A DNA stretch of 64,000 nucleotides from Romboutsia lituseburensis (GCF_024723825.1 NZ_JANQBQ010000001.1:1054001-1118000), one strand, 5' to 3'. Positions 1 to 10,724 are shown, numbered from the stretch's first letter. The notes: generated by a model from the letters alone, not told the origin. Made by a program: numbers and translations.

Positions 1-5
1 AATTT

Positions 6-36
6 AAAAAGGGTGCAAAATTTTATTGCACCCTTT
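6..36 (-). terminator. Intrinsic terminator after phosphoglucomutase gene
   Basis: An 8-bp perfect stem (GGGTGCAA at 11-18 with TTGCACCC at 26-33) is followed on the minus strand by a run of T residues. It lies just after the stop codon of the gene at 44-1741. Confidence 0.85.
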
Positions 37-43
37 ATATTAA

Positions 44-1741
44 CTACATTAGCTTATCTATTGTATTATTTATATAAGTTTTTATTGCTGTGATTTTTTC
101 ATTTGCCATTTTTTCATTTTCACCTTTAACTGCTACATAAAACTTTAGCTTTGGTTCTGTACCTGAAGGTCTTACTGCTATCCATGATCCATCTTCTAAG
201 AAATATTTTAATACTTCAGCTTTAGGAAGACCATCAATTCCTTTAGCATAATCTTTTGTGTCTACAACTTTTACTTTATTTACATTATCTATACCATTTT
301 CTCTAAAGTAATCTATTATATCTTTTATTTTAGCTATACCCTCTATTCCTTTTAGTGTTAAAGATATAGTTTCTTCTTTAAAGAATCCATATTTTTTATA
401 TAATTCTATTAATCCTTCATATAAGCTAAGTCCCTTAGAGTAATAGTAAGCTGCCATTTCACCTATTAAAACTGCAGCAACAACGCCATCTTTATCTCTT
501 GCATGAGTTCCTACTAAGTATCCATAACTTTCTTCATATCCAAACATATATGTTTTTTCATTATTTTGTTCAAATGATTTTATTTTTTCTCCGATAAACT
601 TAAATCCTGTAAGTACATTTAGTACCTCTACATTATTAGCTTTAGCTATATCTGCACCAAATTCAGATGTAACTATAGTTTTTATTAATGCAGAGCTATC
701 TTTAAGTTTATTATTCTCTTTAAGTCCTTCTATTATATAGTTAGTTAACATTCCACCTATCTGGTTTCCTGTTAATAATGCATATTCTCCACTTGTAGTT
801 TTAACTGCAACTCCAACTCTATCACAGTCTGGATCAGTTGCTATAACTAAATTAGCACCTACTTCTTTAGCAAGATCTATGCCTCTAGTTAAAGCTTTTT
901 TATCTTCTGGATTAGGATAGTCTATACCTGCAAAGTTTGGATCTGGCATTTCTTCTTCCTTAACCACAGCTACATTTTCAAATCCAACTTCTTTTAATGC
1001 TCTTTTTATTGGAACATTTCCAGTTCCGCAAAGTGGAGTAAACACTATTTTAAAATCTTTTCCAACTTCTTTTATTAATTCTTTTCTTATTACTTGCGAT
1101 TTAACAGCTTCTATAAATTCTGTATCTTGTTTTTCGTCTAACATTATAACTAATTGTTTATTTTCTTCAGTTAATGTTGGTATTGTGCTGTAATCATGTA
1201 TTTCATTTATTTCATCTGTTATATCATTTGCTATATGAGGCATTACTTGTGCGCCATCTTTCCAGTATACTTTGTATCCGTTGTATTCTGTTGGATTGTG
1301 ACTTGCTGTTATTACGATACCAGCTATTGCATTTAAGTTTCTAACCGCAAAAGATAGTTCTGGCGTAGTTCTTAAGTTATCGAATATGTATGCTTTTATG
1401 CCACATGCTGCTAATGTGTTTGCAGCTTCCATACAAAACTCTCTAGACATATGTCTATTGTCATGTGCTATGACTACCCCTCTATTTTTTTCTTCTTCTG
1501 TTGTGTTTTTTATTATGTAGTTTGCAAGTCCAAAAGTTGCTCTTCTTACTGTATATATATTTATTCTATTTGTTCCAGCTGCTATAACTCCTCTAAGTCC
1601 AGCTGTCCCAAACTCTAAATCCTTATAAAATCTATCTTCTATTTCTTTTTTATCATCTTTTAACGCTTCAAGTTCTTGTTTTGTTTTTTCATCGAAATAA
1701 GGCTTATTTATCCACTCTTCATACTTTTTCATGTACTCCAT
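44..1741 (-). CDS. pgcA: Alpha-phosphoglucomutase / phosphomannomutase (phosphohexomutase family)
   Basis: This enzyme should interconvert hexose 1-phosphate and 6-phosphate in the cytoplasm, feeding nucleotide-sugar synthesis for wall and surface glycans. The 565-residue protein has all four family signatures in order: the active-site serine loop TASHNPTEYNGYK (about residue 145), the metal loop DPDCDR (about 265), the sugar-binding loop GYEESYGYLVG (about 400) and the phosphate-binding loop RPSGTEPK (about 525). Length matches the Bacillus PgcA group. The ATG at 1741 is preceded by AAAGGGAG with 7-nt spacing. It is monocistronic, with its own terminator. Activity on glucose versus mannose phosphates cannot be told from sequence; family assignment is secure. 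Confidence 0.93.
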   Translation of the reverse strand: MEYMKKYEEWINKPYFDEKTKQELEALKDDKKEIEDRFYKDLEFGTAGLRGVIAAGTNRINIYTVRRATFGLANYIIKNTTEEEKNRGVVIAHDNRHMSREFCMEAANTLAACGIKAYIFDNLRTTPELSFAVRNLNAIAGIVITASHNPTEYNGYKVYWKDGAQVMPHIANDITDEINEIHDYSTIPTLTEENKQLVIMLDEKQDTEFIEAVKSQVIRKELIKEVGKDFKIVFTPLCGTGNVPIKRALKEVGFENVAVVKEEEMPDPNFAGIDYPNPEDKKALTRGIDLAKEVGANLVIATDPDCDRVGVAVKTTSGEYALLTGNQIGGMLTNYIIEGLKENNKLKDSSALIKTIVTSEFGADIAKANNVEVLNVLTGFKFIGEKIKSFEQNNEKTYMFGYEESYGYLVGTHARDKDGVVAAVLIGEMAAYYYSKGLSLYEGLIELYKKYGFFKEETISLTLKGIEGIAKIKDIIDYFRENGIDNVNKVKVVDTKDYAKGIDGLPKAEVLKYFLEDGSWIAVRPSGTEPKLKFYVAVKGENEKMANEKITAIKTYINNTIDKLM

Positions 1742-1914
1742 AAATTATCTCCCTTTCATCCTCACTGTTTTTAATAACGAATAGTATAAAACGATTTTTT
1801 TACTAAAACTTTATTATTCTTTATTTTATATTGTTTTTCTATGTATGTAAAGATAACATAATTAAACATTTCGTTCAATAAAAACGTATATGCATATTAC
1901 GACATGTTTATGGC

Positions 1915-1944
1915 AAAAAAAAGAGAATATTGTTTTATTCTCTT
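1915..1944 (-). terminator. Intrinsic terminator after 3D-domain protein gene
   Basis: A 9-bp perfect stem (AAGAGAATA at 1921-1929 with TATTCTCTT at 1936-1944) is followed by T residues on the minus strand, immediately downstream of the stop codon at 1973. Confidence 0.85.
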
Positions 1945-1972
1945 TTTTGATAGTATATGTATTTAATTTTTT

Positions 1973-2761
1973 CTATCTGCTTACATATATGTCTATTGGT
2001 TTTCTTCCCCAGCTATATGCTTGACTTTCACTTCCCATAAATATATCTATTCTATTTCCTTTGATTGCACCTCCACAGTCTTCTGCTCTAAATGTCATAC
2101 CAAATTGAGGTATATAAACTTTTGAACCATATGGTATTACACTAGGATCCACTGCTATTGTTCCCCATCTTGGAACTGTTCCTGTTGATGTTATTCCGTC
2201 CCCTGCATAAGCTGTTGCAACAACTCTCATTTGTCTTGAATTTGATCCTCCCCTTGACACAGATACTGATTGTTCCTTTGTACCTTTTTTAACTATTTGT
2301 TCTAATGGTTCTTTTGACACTGATTCTTTAGCTAATTTTTTTTCATCAAGTTTACCATCTTTATATGTAAGCTCATATACTAATTCTTTTTTACCATTTT
2401 CACCTTCTTGTGTAACCTTGGTTGTCCCCTTTTTTAACTCTTTATCATCTACTAACTTAACTTCAAACGGTATATCTTTGTATTCTGTTTGTTTTGTTTT
2501 CTTTACTTCAACTACTTTTATATTCATTTTATCTTTTAACTTAGTATCTAAGCTAGGCGTTATCTCATCATCTTTATCATAAGCTATTTCTTTCTCATAT
2601 AATAAGTCTTTCACAGTTTTTTTGAAAGTTGATACTGTTGTTTCTTTTCCTTTAACTACTAAACATATTTTATCTTTTTGTAGAGTGAAATATCCAACTA
2701 ACATAACCATTAATATACATACACTTATTACACCAACTATTATTGATCGCCTTTCTTTCAT
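1973..2761 (-). CDS. Cell-wall 3D-domain protein with DUF348 and G5-like modules
   Basis: Probably an extracytoplasmic, membrane-tethered peptidoglycan-active or wall-associated protein of the YabE/RpfB-like type. The 262-residue product starts with a membrane anchor or signal segment (residues 8-28). A ubiquitin-like DUF348 module follows (about 30-85), then a G5-like stretch (about 90-150) and a C-terminal 3D domain (about 175-262). The 3D domain carries the family's acidic residues in VDPSVIPYG, FRAEDCGG and GNRIDIFM. Domains of this kind adopt a double-psi barrel related to MltA lytic transglycosylases. The ATG at 2761 follows an AGGGGGA ribosome site. It lacks the RpfB lysozyme-like domain, so catalytic activity rests on the 3D barrel alone. 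Substrate is inference. Confidence 0.85.
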   Translation of the reverse strand: MKERRSIIVGVISVCILMVMLVGYFTLQKDKICLVVKGKETTVSTFKKTVKDLLYEKEIAYDKDDEITPSLDTKLKDKMNIKVVEVKKTKQTEYKDIPFEVKLVDDKELKKGTTKVTQEGENGKKELVYELTYKDGKLDEKKLAKESVSKEPLEQIVKKGTKEQSVSVSRGGSNSRQMRVVATAYAGDGITSTGTVPRWGTIAVDPSVIPYGSKVYIPQFGMTFRAEDCGGAIKGNRIDIFMGSESQAYSWGRKPIDIYVSR

Positions 2762-2997
2762 AATAGTCCCCCTTTTTATAAGTTTTCTTAAAGTTGCTTA
2801 TATGTATATATATTAAGGTTGTTACTAATTTATGTAACTTTTTTGTAACTTCTAATTAACTTTTTTGTAACTTTTATTTTTTTATATTTTTGTTTGTATA
2901 TTATATATCATTATAGCGTGTATAAAAGTACTATAATTTTATCTATAATATATCTAATAAATTAACCATATTATTAGCTAATATATTTTATTAACTA

Positions 2998-3034
2998 TTA
3001 AAATAGCCACATTTATTTAAAATGTAGCTATTTT
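2998..3034 (-). terminator. Intrinsic terminator after small glycosyltransferase gene
   Basis: A 14-bp stem with one mismatch (3001-3014 with 3020-3033) and flanking A/T runs lies directly after the stop codon at 3040. Confidence 0.8.
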
Positions 3035-3039
3035 AACAC

Positions 3040-3750
3040 CTATATATTAAATTCCTTCAAAATTTTATTTTTTTCATTTTCACAATTTATTGTTTTCTTA
3101 TTAAATTTATTTTCAAACTTTGTTGAAGTATTTTTTCCATGAACTATGACCATAAAGTTATATTTATCCAATATATAATGTTTTAATCTTATAGCATCTG
3201 GGTGACCATTGGGTAATTTATATCTTTTTCCTCTATAGTAATCTTCTACATTGTAAACTAATGTATAAAATGGTGGAGATTGAGCTTCCCATATTCCTAA
3301 TTTATTGTTTGATACATCATATACATATCCCTTTTGATTTATTATACATTCAACAGAATTATCTTTAAAATCCAATAGCTGCTGAATAAATTTAGGATGG
3401 TAGACATCATCACTATCTATTCTTGTTATATAAACGTATTCATAATTTGAAATTAAATTATTAATATCATGACCTGGTAAACATGTAAATATTATATTAT
3501 TTGGTAAAGGCTCATAATTTGACAAAGCATCCATAACTAGATTTTCAGTTGATTGCTCATAATGGACTATTGCCGTAAAAGATTGATTACTCTGATTTAT
3601 TAAACTTTTACATGTATATTTCATAAATATCTCCATTCTATAATCTATCCATTCTTTAGTAAGCCTAGGAGATATAATTTGATCATTCTTTAATACTTGA
3701 TCAAAATTTAATGTATTAAAAACTATACTTACTATTATTTTTTTATTCAT
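3040..3750 (-). CDS. Putative glycosyltransferase (rhamnosyltransferase-like, GT-A fold)
   Basis: A cytoplasmic protein of 236 residues that probably transfers a sugar from a nucleotide donor. It opens with a beta-strand (IIVSIVFNTLNFD) and has a DxD-like metal-binding motif in TRIDSDDVYHPKF (about residues 109-120). A HPDA motif follows near residue 180. This layout resembles the putative rhamnosyl transferase family, which I name from memory of the motif order. The ATG at 3750 follows GGAG with 8-nt spacing. It is the last gene of the minus-strand glycosylation locus, 125 nt after the large glycosyltransferase and followed by a terminator. Donor and acceptor are unknown. Confidence 0.72.
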   Translation of the reverse strand: MNKKIIVSIVFNTLNFDQVLKNDQIISPRLTKEWIDYRMEIFMKYTCKSLINQSNQSFTAIVHYEQSTENLVMDALSNYEPLPNNIIFTCLPGHDINNLISNYEYVYITRIDSDDVYHPKFIQQLLDFKDNSVECIINQKGYVYDVSNNKLGIWEAQSPPFYTLVYNVEDYYRGKRYKLPNGHPDAIRLKHYILDKYNFMVIVHGKNTSTKFENKFNKKTINCENEKNKILKEFNI

Positions 3751-3875
3751 ATAATCATCTCCATATAAATTAAACTTATATATATTAATCTAATTTTAAA
3801 ATTTTTACTAATCATTTAATTAGCATATTTCAATTTTTAAACTATAAAATTCATTCTTTAACTTTAATATTCTGT

Positions 3876-6800
3876 TTAATATCCACTTTCAGTTGATTTA
3901 AGTTCTACTAAATTAAAACATTGTTCAAAACTGATGTTATTTTTATATGGTATAGTCATATCTAAAATTTTTTCTAATTCTATTTTCCATGTATGATTAT
4001 CTAGACTATTACTTCTAAATGCTATAAAGTTTTTTGATGATGTAGCATATATATTGAAACCTTTTTTAATACATTCAGCTAAAAAAACACCATCTTCATT
4101 TATATTTATATTATAAAATTTTACTTGGTCAAATACTTCTTTTTTAAAACATATAGTTGCACCAGCAACTTTTTTTATATCCTTATTTACAACACCATCT
4201 TTTAATATTCTTAGTTCTTTAAATTCGTCAAGATAATAATATATTTTAGATTTACCTATAATGTCACATTTAGTTTTTTTTAAATTATTATATACTTCAG
4301 ATAAATAATATTTAGAATAGTGATCATCATCATCAAATTTAGCTATAAATTTATATTTAGATTTTTCTACCCCAAAATTCAAGCATTCTCCTAGTGTATA
4401 ACTTTCTGGCAATTTATATACTCTTATATTTATATATTTCTTAATTTTTTCTTGAATATATTCAATATTAATGTTATCTTTGTTTACAACAATAATTAAT
4501 TCTTTTTTACTATAATCTTGGTTTATAAAATTTCTAATTATATTGTCTATACAATTTTTTCTAATAGTTGGGGATATAACTGAAAAGCCTTCTTCAATAA
4601 ATGTATTAAAATGACTCATATCATTTTTTAGTACATTTTGTAATACATTTTTTCTATTTTCATTTATTCTTGGATCATTTAAATCAAAATAATTCAAAAA
4701 TTCCTTTATTTTTTCTAATATTTTCTCTTTATCAGTATAATTTTCTATATCTATTATTCTAGGGTATATTGAATTTAAGAAATAACTATTAGTTATTTTA
4801 TCAAATGGATATGGTGTTGATTTGTACAATTGAGAGGTTCTTAGCTTTTGTTTTAACAAGTCATCCATCCTTTGAGTATTAAATTCTTGTGTTATAGATC
4901 TATTAAATATGGTATTTCTTTTTCTATATTCAAATATATTTATTGGAAAGTATGATATTTTTGATGCTTTTAATAGGCACTGATGATTAAATATATAGTC
5001 TTCTCCTATAATCTGATCTTCTACATATCTTACATTATTATTATTTAAAAAACTCGTTTTATAGATTTTATTACATGAAGTACCTGGTTGATTTATAATA
5101 TCACAGGATGTAATATGTTGTTCTAAAGAATTATTATATAAATAATTTAAGTTAAAGTTTATATATGATCTTTTATATTTTTTAGTTTCAAATAAAGGTT
5201 CAGCCTCTACTCTATTATCTTTATCATATAAATAACTATATTTTCCTATAATATAGTCACTTTTATATATTTCCATTAAATTATATAAATTTATACATGC
5301 TTGGATACTTAAAATATCATCAGAGTCAACTAGCATAATATATTTTCCTCTTGCTAAATTTAAAGCTTTATTTTTAGATTTTCCTGGATATTTTTCATTT
5401 TGCGGATTTATTATGAGACTTATTTGGCTATATTTATTCATATATCGTTTTATGATTTGTGTTGTTTTGTCAGTAGAAGCATCATCTATTATTATTATTT
5501 CTATATTTTGAAATCCAATACTCTGATTTATAATAGAATTAATAGCCTGTTCAATATATTTTTCTACATTGTATGAAGTCATCAATATTGATATATAAGG
5601 GATATTATTAACTTTATATTCTTTTAATGATTGTATTTCTTTTTTCCTTTCTTTTATAGTTATATCTTTTATACTAAATTCTTGATTACCTACCACTCTT
5701 ATACATATCATAATTTTTTCTATATTAAGATCAAATTTTATAATTTTATGAGAATTTAATGGAATAAAGTAGTGTTTTTCTTTTTTATTTTTAGAGTATG
5801 CTATAATAACTATACTCGTATAAACAGCTTTACTACCAAAGCTTTCAAATAAATATTCTTTATTAGATTCTATTAATATAGGACTGTATTGTGGAGGTGC
5901 ATTAAAATTTACAACATCATTATCTTTAACATTTATATTGTAATATATATATTGATGTTTATTTTCTGGTATTATCGACTTTACTTTAACACTACCATCA
6001 TCATTTTTTGTAATATCTAATTTATGATTTGGTATACAGATTAGGTTTTGTAAATCTAATTTGTATTTTTCTTTAAATTGATTATTAACTGGCTTTTGTA
6101 TTAACTCTATTTCTTTTAATATTGTATGACTAGTGCTACTTAAATTTTTAACTTGTTTTGTAGCATTTATTGATTTTTTTATGAATTCATCTGGATTTAG
6201 ATATAAATATTCAATAGCATTTGCTATTTGTATATAACTCTCTTTAGGTGCTATCATTGAACATTCTTCATTTACAAATTCTCTTATTGCTCCTACATCA
6301 TTCGTTATTGGAACCAACCCACTAGACATAGCTTCATCTCTAGATACACCTTGTGTATCCCCACGTGTTGGAACCAAAAATACTCCATATTCCTTGTGTA
6401 TATTAGCTATTTCTTCTTGTTTTAAGAAAGTCTCATGTATTTTTACATTATCAAATATTCTAAGTGGATTAAGAATCTGCTCAAAAAGTTTTCCTCTTCC
6501 ATAAAAGCAAAATTCTAACTCATTGAAATATGTTTTTTTAGATAATTCAAAAATTGCTTTAACACTTAAATCATTTGCATATATTTGTGAATCATAAGGC
6601 CTTATACTAAGAATTTTCTTTCTTTGATCCTTTGTTTTTGAATTGTATAAAAATAATGATTCATCAATAATATTATGAATTATTGAATACTTACTTTCAT
6701 CAATTTTTATTCCTATATCTTTTTCTACTTCATTTTTTAAATTTTCTGATACAAACACCAGGTGCATATTTAAAGGTATTTTTGTAAATAATTTTCTGAT

Positions 6801-9338
6801 AAAATTCATTTTTCTATCACTATTTAATATTATATCTTTTAAATTTACACTATCTTCATATTCAAAGTATCGTCTATACCAAGGTCTAACTTCTGCACCA
6901 TGAATCCATACTATAGTTTCTATATTGTTAAATAAACTTATAACATTATACATATCTTCTCTAAGAAAATGTACTAATATTTTTTTGTATGTTGAATTTT
7001 CTAAAAGCTGTGCTAGATGTTCTTTTCCTCCCCTTCTGACAATCACACCATCATATTCATATTGTAAATAATTATTTTGTTCATGTGGATTAAATACAAA
7101 TATATCTACACTTAATCCATTTTTTATATAATTTTTTACTCTTCGGTGTACAAATCCATTTTTGTATATTTCTAAATCTGAAGGATAATTATCTGTAAGT
7201 ATTAAATAATCGCCTCTACCTTCTTCTATATAATTCTTCCTACTTTCTCTAATAATTATATCATCTATGATCACAGTTCCACTTCCTTGTATTCTTACAG
7301 CTACTAATATTTTTTTTATCTTTTTACTAAAACTTAATACTTTACTAGAGTTTAATTGTATAACATATGATTTTTCCATTTTTTTATCAGAATAAGCAGT
7401 TATAAATATAGCTGAATTTTGATTATCATCATTATCCCCTAATACAGTTATAGTATATTCCTTATTAAAACTCACTTTTATAGTACTAAATTTGGGAATA
7501 TTACTTATATTATCAGTTTGTAAATTATATATTATATATTGATGTTTTGATTGATCTAAATTGCTATTTATAATAAGCCCACTTTCTTTAAATTTTTTTA
7601 AATTAATATCTATATTTTTGCAAATAAATTTGCTTAAATCTAGTTTGTATGTTTTCTCATCTTCTATTATATTTCTATAATAGTCTTTTTGTATTTCATT
7701 TATATTTTTTCCTATATTTATATTTTTTATATCTAGTATTTTATTTAATGATTTTTCATCTATAGGCTTATCATTTTCATTGTATAAATAATTAAAGCAA
7801 TCTATCGATAACATATGATTATATCTTATAGTAACGTTATTAAATAAATTAAACAAATCTCCTACTCTGTTATTAATAACACATAATTTTACTATAGAGT
7901 TTCTATACATCAATTCATTTACATATTTATACTCTTGCTTATTAGACTTAAATTTCAATTTATCTTCTAAAAAATAGTATGATGATTTTCCTATTGCTTC
8001 ACATTGTGGAGCATATAATGTAGCATACATTAAATCAGTTAAATAATATGGTCCATAAAAGTCTTTTGTATTAATGTAACTTATATATTCTTCTTTTATT
8101 AAATCCTGTACTTTTTTATACTCTATACTTTTTATATCGTATATATTCGGCTTTTTACTTTTATTTACATTAAATCTACAAATTATATATAGATTTTTAT
8201 TTATATATAATTGATTATTAAACATATACTCTATTTTTTTTATTTCTTCTTCATTTTCCACAAAGGCTACTACAGCTACTGTTTTAAATTTATTACTTAG
8301 TTTTATATTCAAAGATTTTTCTACTATATCTTTAATTCTATCTTCGTAAGTATGATCTTTTAACACTCTCCTTAATGCTAATAATCTGTATTTTTTATAA
8401 TATATTTCATCTTCTTTTAATTTATCTATACTGGATTTTATATTATCTGTATCATGAATAGTTAAATCTCCAAAAAATTCTTCCATTCCTATAGACGGTG
8501 AACTTATAACTACTGTGTTTGATGCCATAAGTTCTATAACTCTTCTTGCAAACATCGTATAAGAGCCTTTTATAGAGTTTAAATTTATTCCAAATTTATA
8601 TCCTTTATATGCCTTTACAATTTCTTCCCCTTTTAGATTCCCTATTATATTATCTTTATATTTTTGAGGAAACATTCGTAAAGGATTTGTTGTTCCAAAA
8701 TGTCTGTCATATATATCTAGACCATATTCATTGCATATACTTGCTATAATCTCAAATTGATGTTGTCTCTCTATAAATGTAGCCCCATAATAACTACCTG
8801 CAAAACTTATTTTATCACTTCTATTATCATAAATTTCTATTGGATTATGAATAGCTGGCTGGGCTGCGAAAGGTAATAAATATACATTTTCATGATTAAC
8901 AATACTTTTATATCTTTTTATACATGCTATATCAGTTGTATATATTATCTCGAATTCTTTAGCTAAATTTAGATACATATCAAAACTATAAGGGTCCTCT
9001 TTATTCCAAAATACAGTTTTAATATTTAGTGACTTGCAAAATTCTACTAATAATTTTATCTGTTTTTGTTGCTTCACTTTAGTTATATCCCATTGTCCAT
9101 TGTTGGCTAACCAATATGATTCAACTAATAATATCAAAGGTTCTTCTTTTATTATAGTCTGTTTCCAATCATCAGGGCTTAAAGGAATTAAATTACATTC
9201 ATATTTAAAACACTGATAGCTAAATATATCTAATATACATGCAACATTTATTAAATTCTTATATGATTTATTATTATCCAAATATAGGCTATCATTTTTT
9301 TTGTTACTTATTAAGTTGAAAATTTTCTTAAAATTCAT
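3876..9338 (-). CDS. Giant modular glycosyltransferase (CgeB-like, GT1, GT2 and second GT2 domains)
   Basis: About 1,820 residues with no signal peptide, so it should act in the cytoplasm. By position I read: a CgeB-like glycosyltransferase with its trailing domain (about 1-530), a beta-rich module (about 569-704), a GT1-type domain (about 705-1090, with EAMSSGLVPITNDVGA), a second copy of the beta-rich module (about 1097-1232), a GT2 domain (about 1249-1400, with IIIIDDASTDKT and LVDSDD) and a C-terminal GT2-like domain (about 1589-1823, with AKFDDDDHYS). The first 530 residues parallel the protein at 10725-12368, and the last 230 parallel the one at 14649-15368. I start at the ATG at 9338 (AGGTGA, 5-nt gap), overlapping the upstream dehydrogenase by 11 nt, which suggests translational coupling. 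It probably builds a multi-sugar glycan on a spore-surface protein (inference). Confidence 0.88.
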   Translation of the reverse strand: MNFKKIFNLISNKKNDSLYLDNNKSYKNLINVACILDIFSYQCFKYECNLIPLSPDDWKQTIIKEEPLILLVESYWLANNGQWDITKVKQQKQIKLLVEFCKSLNIKTVFWNKEDPYSFDMYLNLAKEFEIIYTTDIACIKRYKSIVNHENVYLLPFAAQPAIHNPIEIYDNRSDKISFAGSYYGATFIERQHQFEIIASICNEYGLDIYDRHFGTTNPLRMFPQKYKDNIIGNLKGEEIVKAYKGYKFGINLNSIKGSYTMFARRVIELMASNTVVISSPSIGMEEFFGDLTIHDTDNIKSSIDKLKEDEIYYKKYRLLALRRVLKDHTYEDRIKDIVEKSLNIKLSNKFKTVAVVAFVENEEEIKKIEYMFNNQLYINKNLYIICRFNVNKSKKPNIYDIKSIEYKKVQDLIKEEYISYINTKDFYGPYYLTDLMYATLYAPQCEAIGKSSYYFLEDKLKFKSNKQEYKYVNELMYRNSIVKLCVINNRVGDLFNLFNNVTIRYNHMLSIDCFNYLYNENDKPIDEKSLNKILDIKNINIGKNINEIQKDYYRNIIEDEKTYKLDLSKFICKNIDINLKKFKESGLIINSNLDQSKHQYIIYNLQTDNISNIPKFSTIKVSFNKEYTITVLGDNDDNQNSAIFITAYSDKKMEKSYVIQLNSSKVLSFSKKIKKILVAVRIQGSGTVIIDDIIIRESRKNYIEEGRGDYLILTDNYPSDLEIYKNGFVHRRVKNYIKNGLSVDIFVFNPHEQNNYLQYEYDGVIVRRGGKEHLAQLLENSTYKKILVHFLREDMYNVISLFNNIETIVWIHGAEVRPWYRRYFEYEDSVNLKDIILNSDRKMNFIRKLFTKIPLNMHLVFVSENLKNEVEKDIGIKIDESKYSIIHNIIDESLFLYNSKTKDQRKKILSIRPYDSQIYANDLSVKAIFELSKKTYFNELEFCFYGRGKLFEQILNPLRIFDNVKIHETFLKQEEIANIHKEYGVFLVPTRGDTQGVSRDEAMSSGLVPITNDVGAIREFVNEECSMIAPKESYIQIANAIEYLYLNPDEFIKKSINATKQVKNLSSTSHTILKEIELIQKPVNNQFKEKYKLDLQNLICIPNHKLDITKNDDGSVKVKSIIPENKHQYIYYNINVKDNDVVNFNAPPQYSPILIESNKEYLFESFGSKAVYTSIVIIAYSKNKKEKHYFIPLNSHKIIKFDLNIEKIMICIRVVGNQEFSIKDITIKERKKEIQSLKEYKVNNIPYISILMTSYNVEKYIEQAINSIINQSIGFQNIEIIIIDDASTDKTTQIIKRYMNKYSQISLIINPQNEKYPGKSKNKALNLARGKYIMLVDSDDILSIQACINLYNLMEIYKSDYIIGKYSYLYDKDNRVEAEPLFETKKYKRSYINFNLNYLYNNSLEQHITSCDIINQPGTSCNKIYKTSFLNNNNVRYVEDQIIGEDYIFNHQCLLKASKISYFPINIFEYRKRNTIFNRSITQEFNTQRMDDLLKQKLRTSQLYKSTPYPFDKITNSYFLNSIYPRIIDIENYTDKEKILEKIKEFLNYFDLNDPRINENRKNVLQNVLKNDMSHFNTFIEEGFSVISPTIRKNCIDNIIRNFINQDYSKKELIIVVNKDNINIEYIQEKIKKYINIRVYKLPESYTLGECLNFGVEKSKYKFIAKFDDDDHYSKYYLSEVYNNLKKTKCDIIGKSKIYYYLDEFKELRILKDGVVNKDIKKVAGATICFKKEVFDQVKFYNININEDGVFLAECIKKGFNIYATSSKNFIAFRSNSLDNHTWKIELEKILDMTIPYKNNISFEQCFNLVELKSTESGY

Positions 9339-10596
9339 TTTTATCACCTAACAATACATATTTAAAACCAATATTAATCATATCTTCTTTATTTAAAAAA
9401 TTTATAGTATCTAATAATATATTAGAATTCATTAAGTTCAGCAATTCTTTAAAGTCTATATTTTTAAATATACTATGTCCTACGCCTAAAATTAGTAAAT
9501 TACTATTTTTTACTGCTACATTTAAGTTTTTTACTTTATTTTCAAGATTATTAACGTATGGATCATATACGCAAACTTCATAATCATTTTCTTTTAATAA
9601 GTTAATAAGCTTTGTTATTGGGCTTTCTCTAACGTCATCTATATCAGGTTTATATGTTGCTCCTAAAATTGTAATTTTTTTATTATCCTCATCGTCTTTT
9701 AGCAGGCTTTTGACTAATTTAAACATGTATTGTGGCATATAGTCATTAATATTTCTTGATAATTTTATCAAATTGGCCAAATCAGGTCTGCTTTCTACTA
9801 TAAACCATGGATCAACAGCTAGACAGTGTCCACCTACACCTGGGCCAGGATTTAATATGTTTACACGCGGATGCTTATTTGCATATTTTATTACATCCCA
9901 TACATTTATTTCTAAACTATCACATATCTGAGCTAATTCATTTGCAAATGCTATATTTATATCTCTAAAAGTATTCTCAATTAACTTTACTAACTCTGCA
10001 GTGTCTGTATCGGTCATATATATTTCTCCCTTTACAAAAGTTTCGTATAGTTGCTTTATCTTAATAGCAGATACTTCATTTATACCTCCTACAACCCTAT
10101 GATTATTGATAAGTTCTTCGATTATTTTACCTGGTAAAACTCTTTCCGGACTATATCCCAAATATACATCTTTGCCTATATCTAGGTTACTTTTTTTAAG
10201 TATATTTTTTATAATATTTTTTGTAGTTCCTACAGGGGATGTTGACTCTAGTATAACAACTGATCCTTTTTTTAAATAAGGTAATATACAGCTGGTTGCA
10301 TCTATTACATATTTTAAATCTGCTTTTTTATTCTCACCTATAGGAGTCGGAACACAAATTATAAATACATCTGCTTCACATGGTTTTGATACTCCTATAA
10401 GATTTTTTTTATCAACCACTCTCCTAACTAATTTGTCTAAATGAGGCTCTGTGATAATAATTTTTCCTTTATTCAAATTGTCTACTATTTCTTTATTTAT
10501 ATCTACACCTATGACTTTATACCCATTGTCTGCAAATACTGCAGCTGTTGGTAAACCTATATATCCAAGCCCTATTATACAAATTTTTGCTGTCAT
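9328..10596 (-). CDS. Nucleotide-sugar dehydrogenase (UDP-ManNAc/UDP-glucose dehydrogenase family)
   Basis: Should oxidise a UDP-sugar at C6 to the uronic acid with two NAD+, giving an acidic sugar donor for the adjacent glycosyltransferases. The 422-residue protein has the Rossmann motif GLGYIGLPTA at its N-terminus (residues 8-17), the VPTP motif (about 88), STSPVGTT (about 120) and the catalytic-cysteine region GPGVGGHCLAVDP (about 250-262). The GHC(L)AVDP form is typical of the WecC-like UDP-N-acetylmannosamine dehydrogenase branch rather than of strict UDP-glucose dehydrogenases, but I cannot fix the substrate. The ATG at 10596 has an AAGGTGAT ribosome site. The 3' end overlaps the giant glycosyltransferase, so both are one operon. 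Confidence 0.9.
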   Translation of the reverse strand: MTAKICIIGLGYIGLPTAAVFADNGYKVIGVDINKEIVDNLNKGKIIITEPHLDKLVRRVVDKKNLIGVSKPCEADVFIICVPTPIGENKKADLKYVIDATSCILPYLKKGSVVILESTSPVGTTKNIIKNILKKSNLDIGKDVYLGYSPERVLPGKIIEELINNHRVVGGINEVSAIKIKQLYETFVKGEIYMTDTDTAELVKLIENTFRDINIAFANELAQICDSLEINVWDVIKYANKHPRVNILNPGPGVGGHCLAVDPWFIVESRPDLANLIKLSRNINDYMPQYMFKLVKSLLKDDEDNKKITILGATYKPDIDDVRESPITKLINLLKENDYEVCVYDPYVNNLENKVKNLNVAVKNSNLLILGVGHSIFKNIDFKELLNLMNSNILLDTINFLNKEDMINIGFKYVLLGDKNEF

Positions 10597-10724
10597 TATA
10601 AATCACCTTCATCACTGAAATTTTATCACTAATTAACTTTTCTACTATATAATACTAATTATATCTATATTTTGTGATATATGTTATCTTTTATCTTCTT
10701 AGTTTATTTAACACATATATATGT

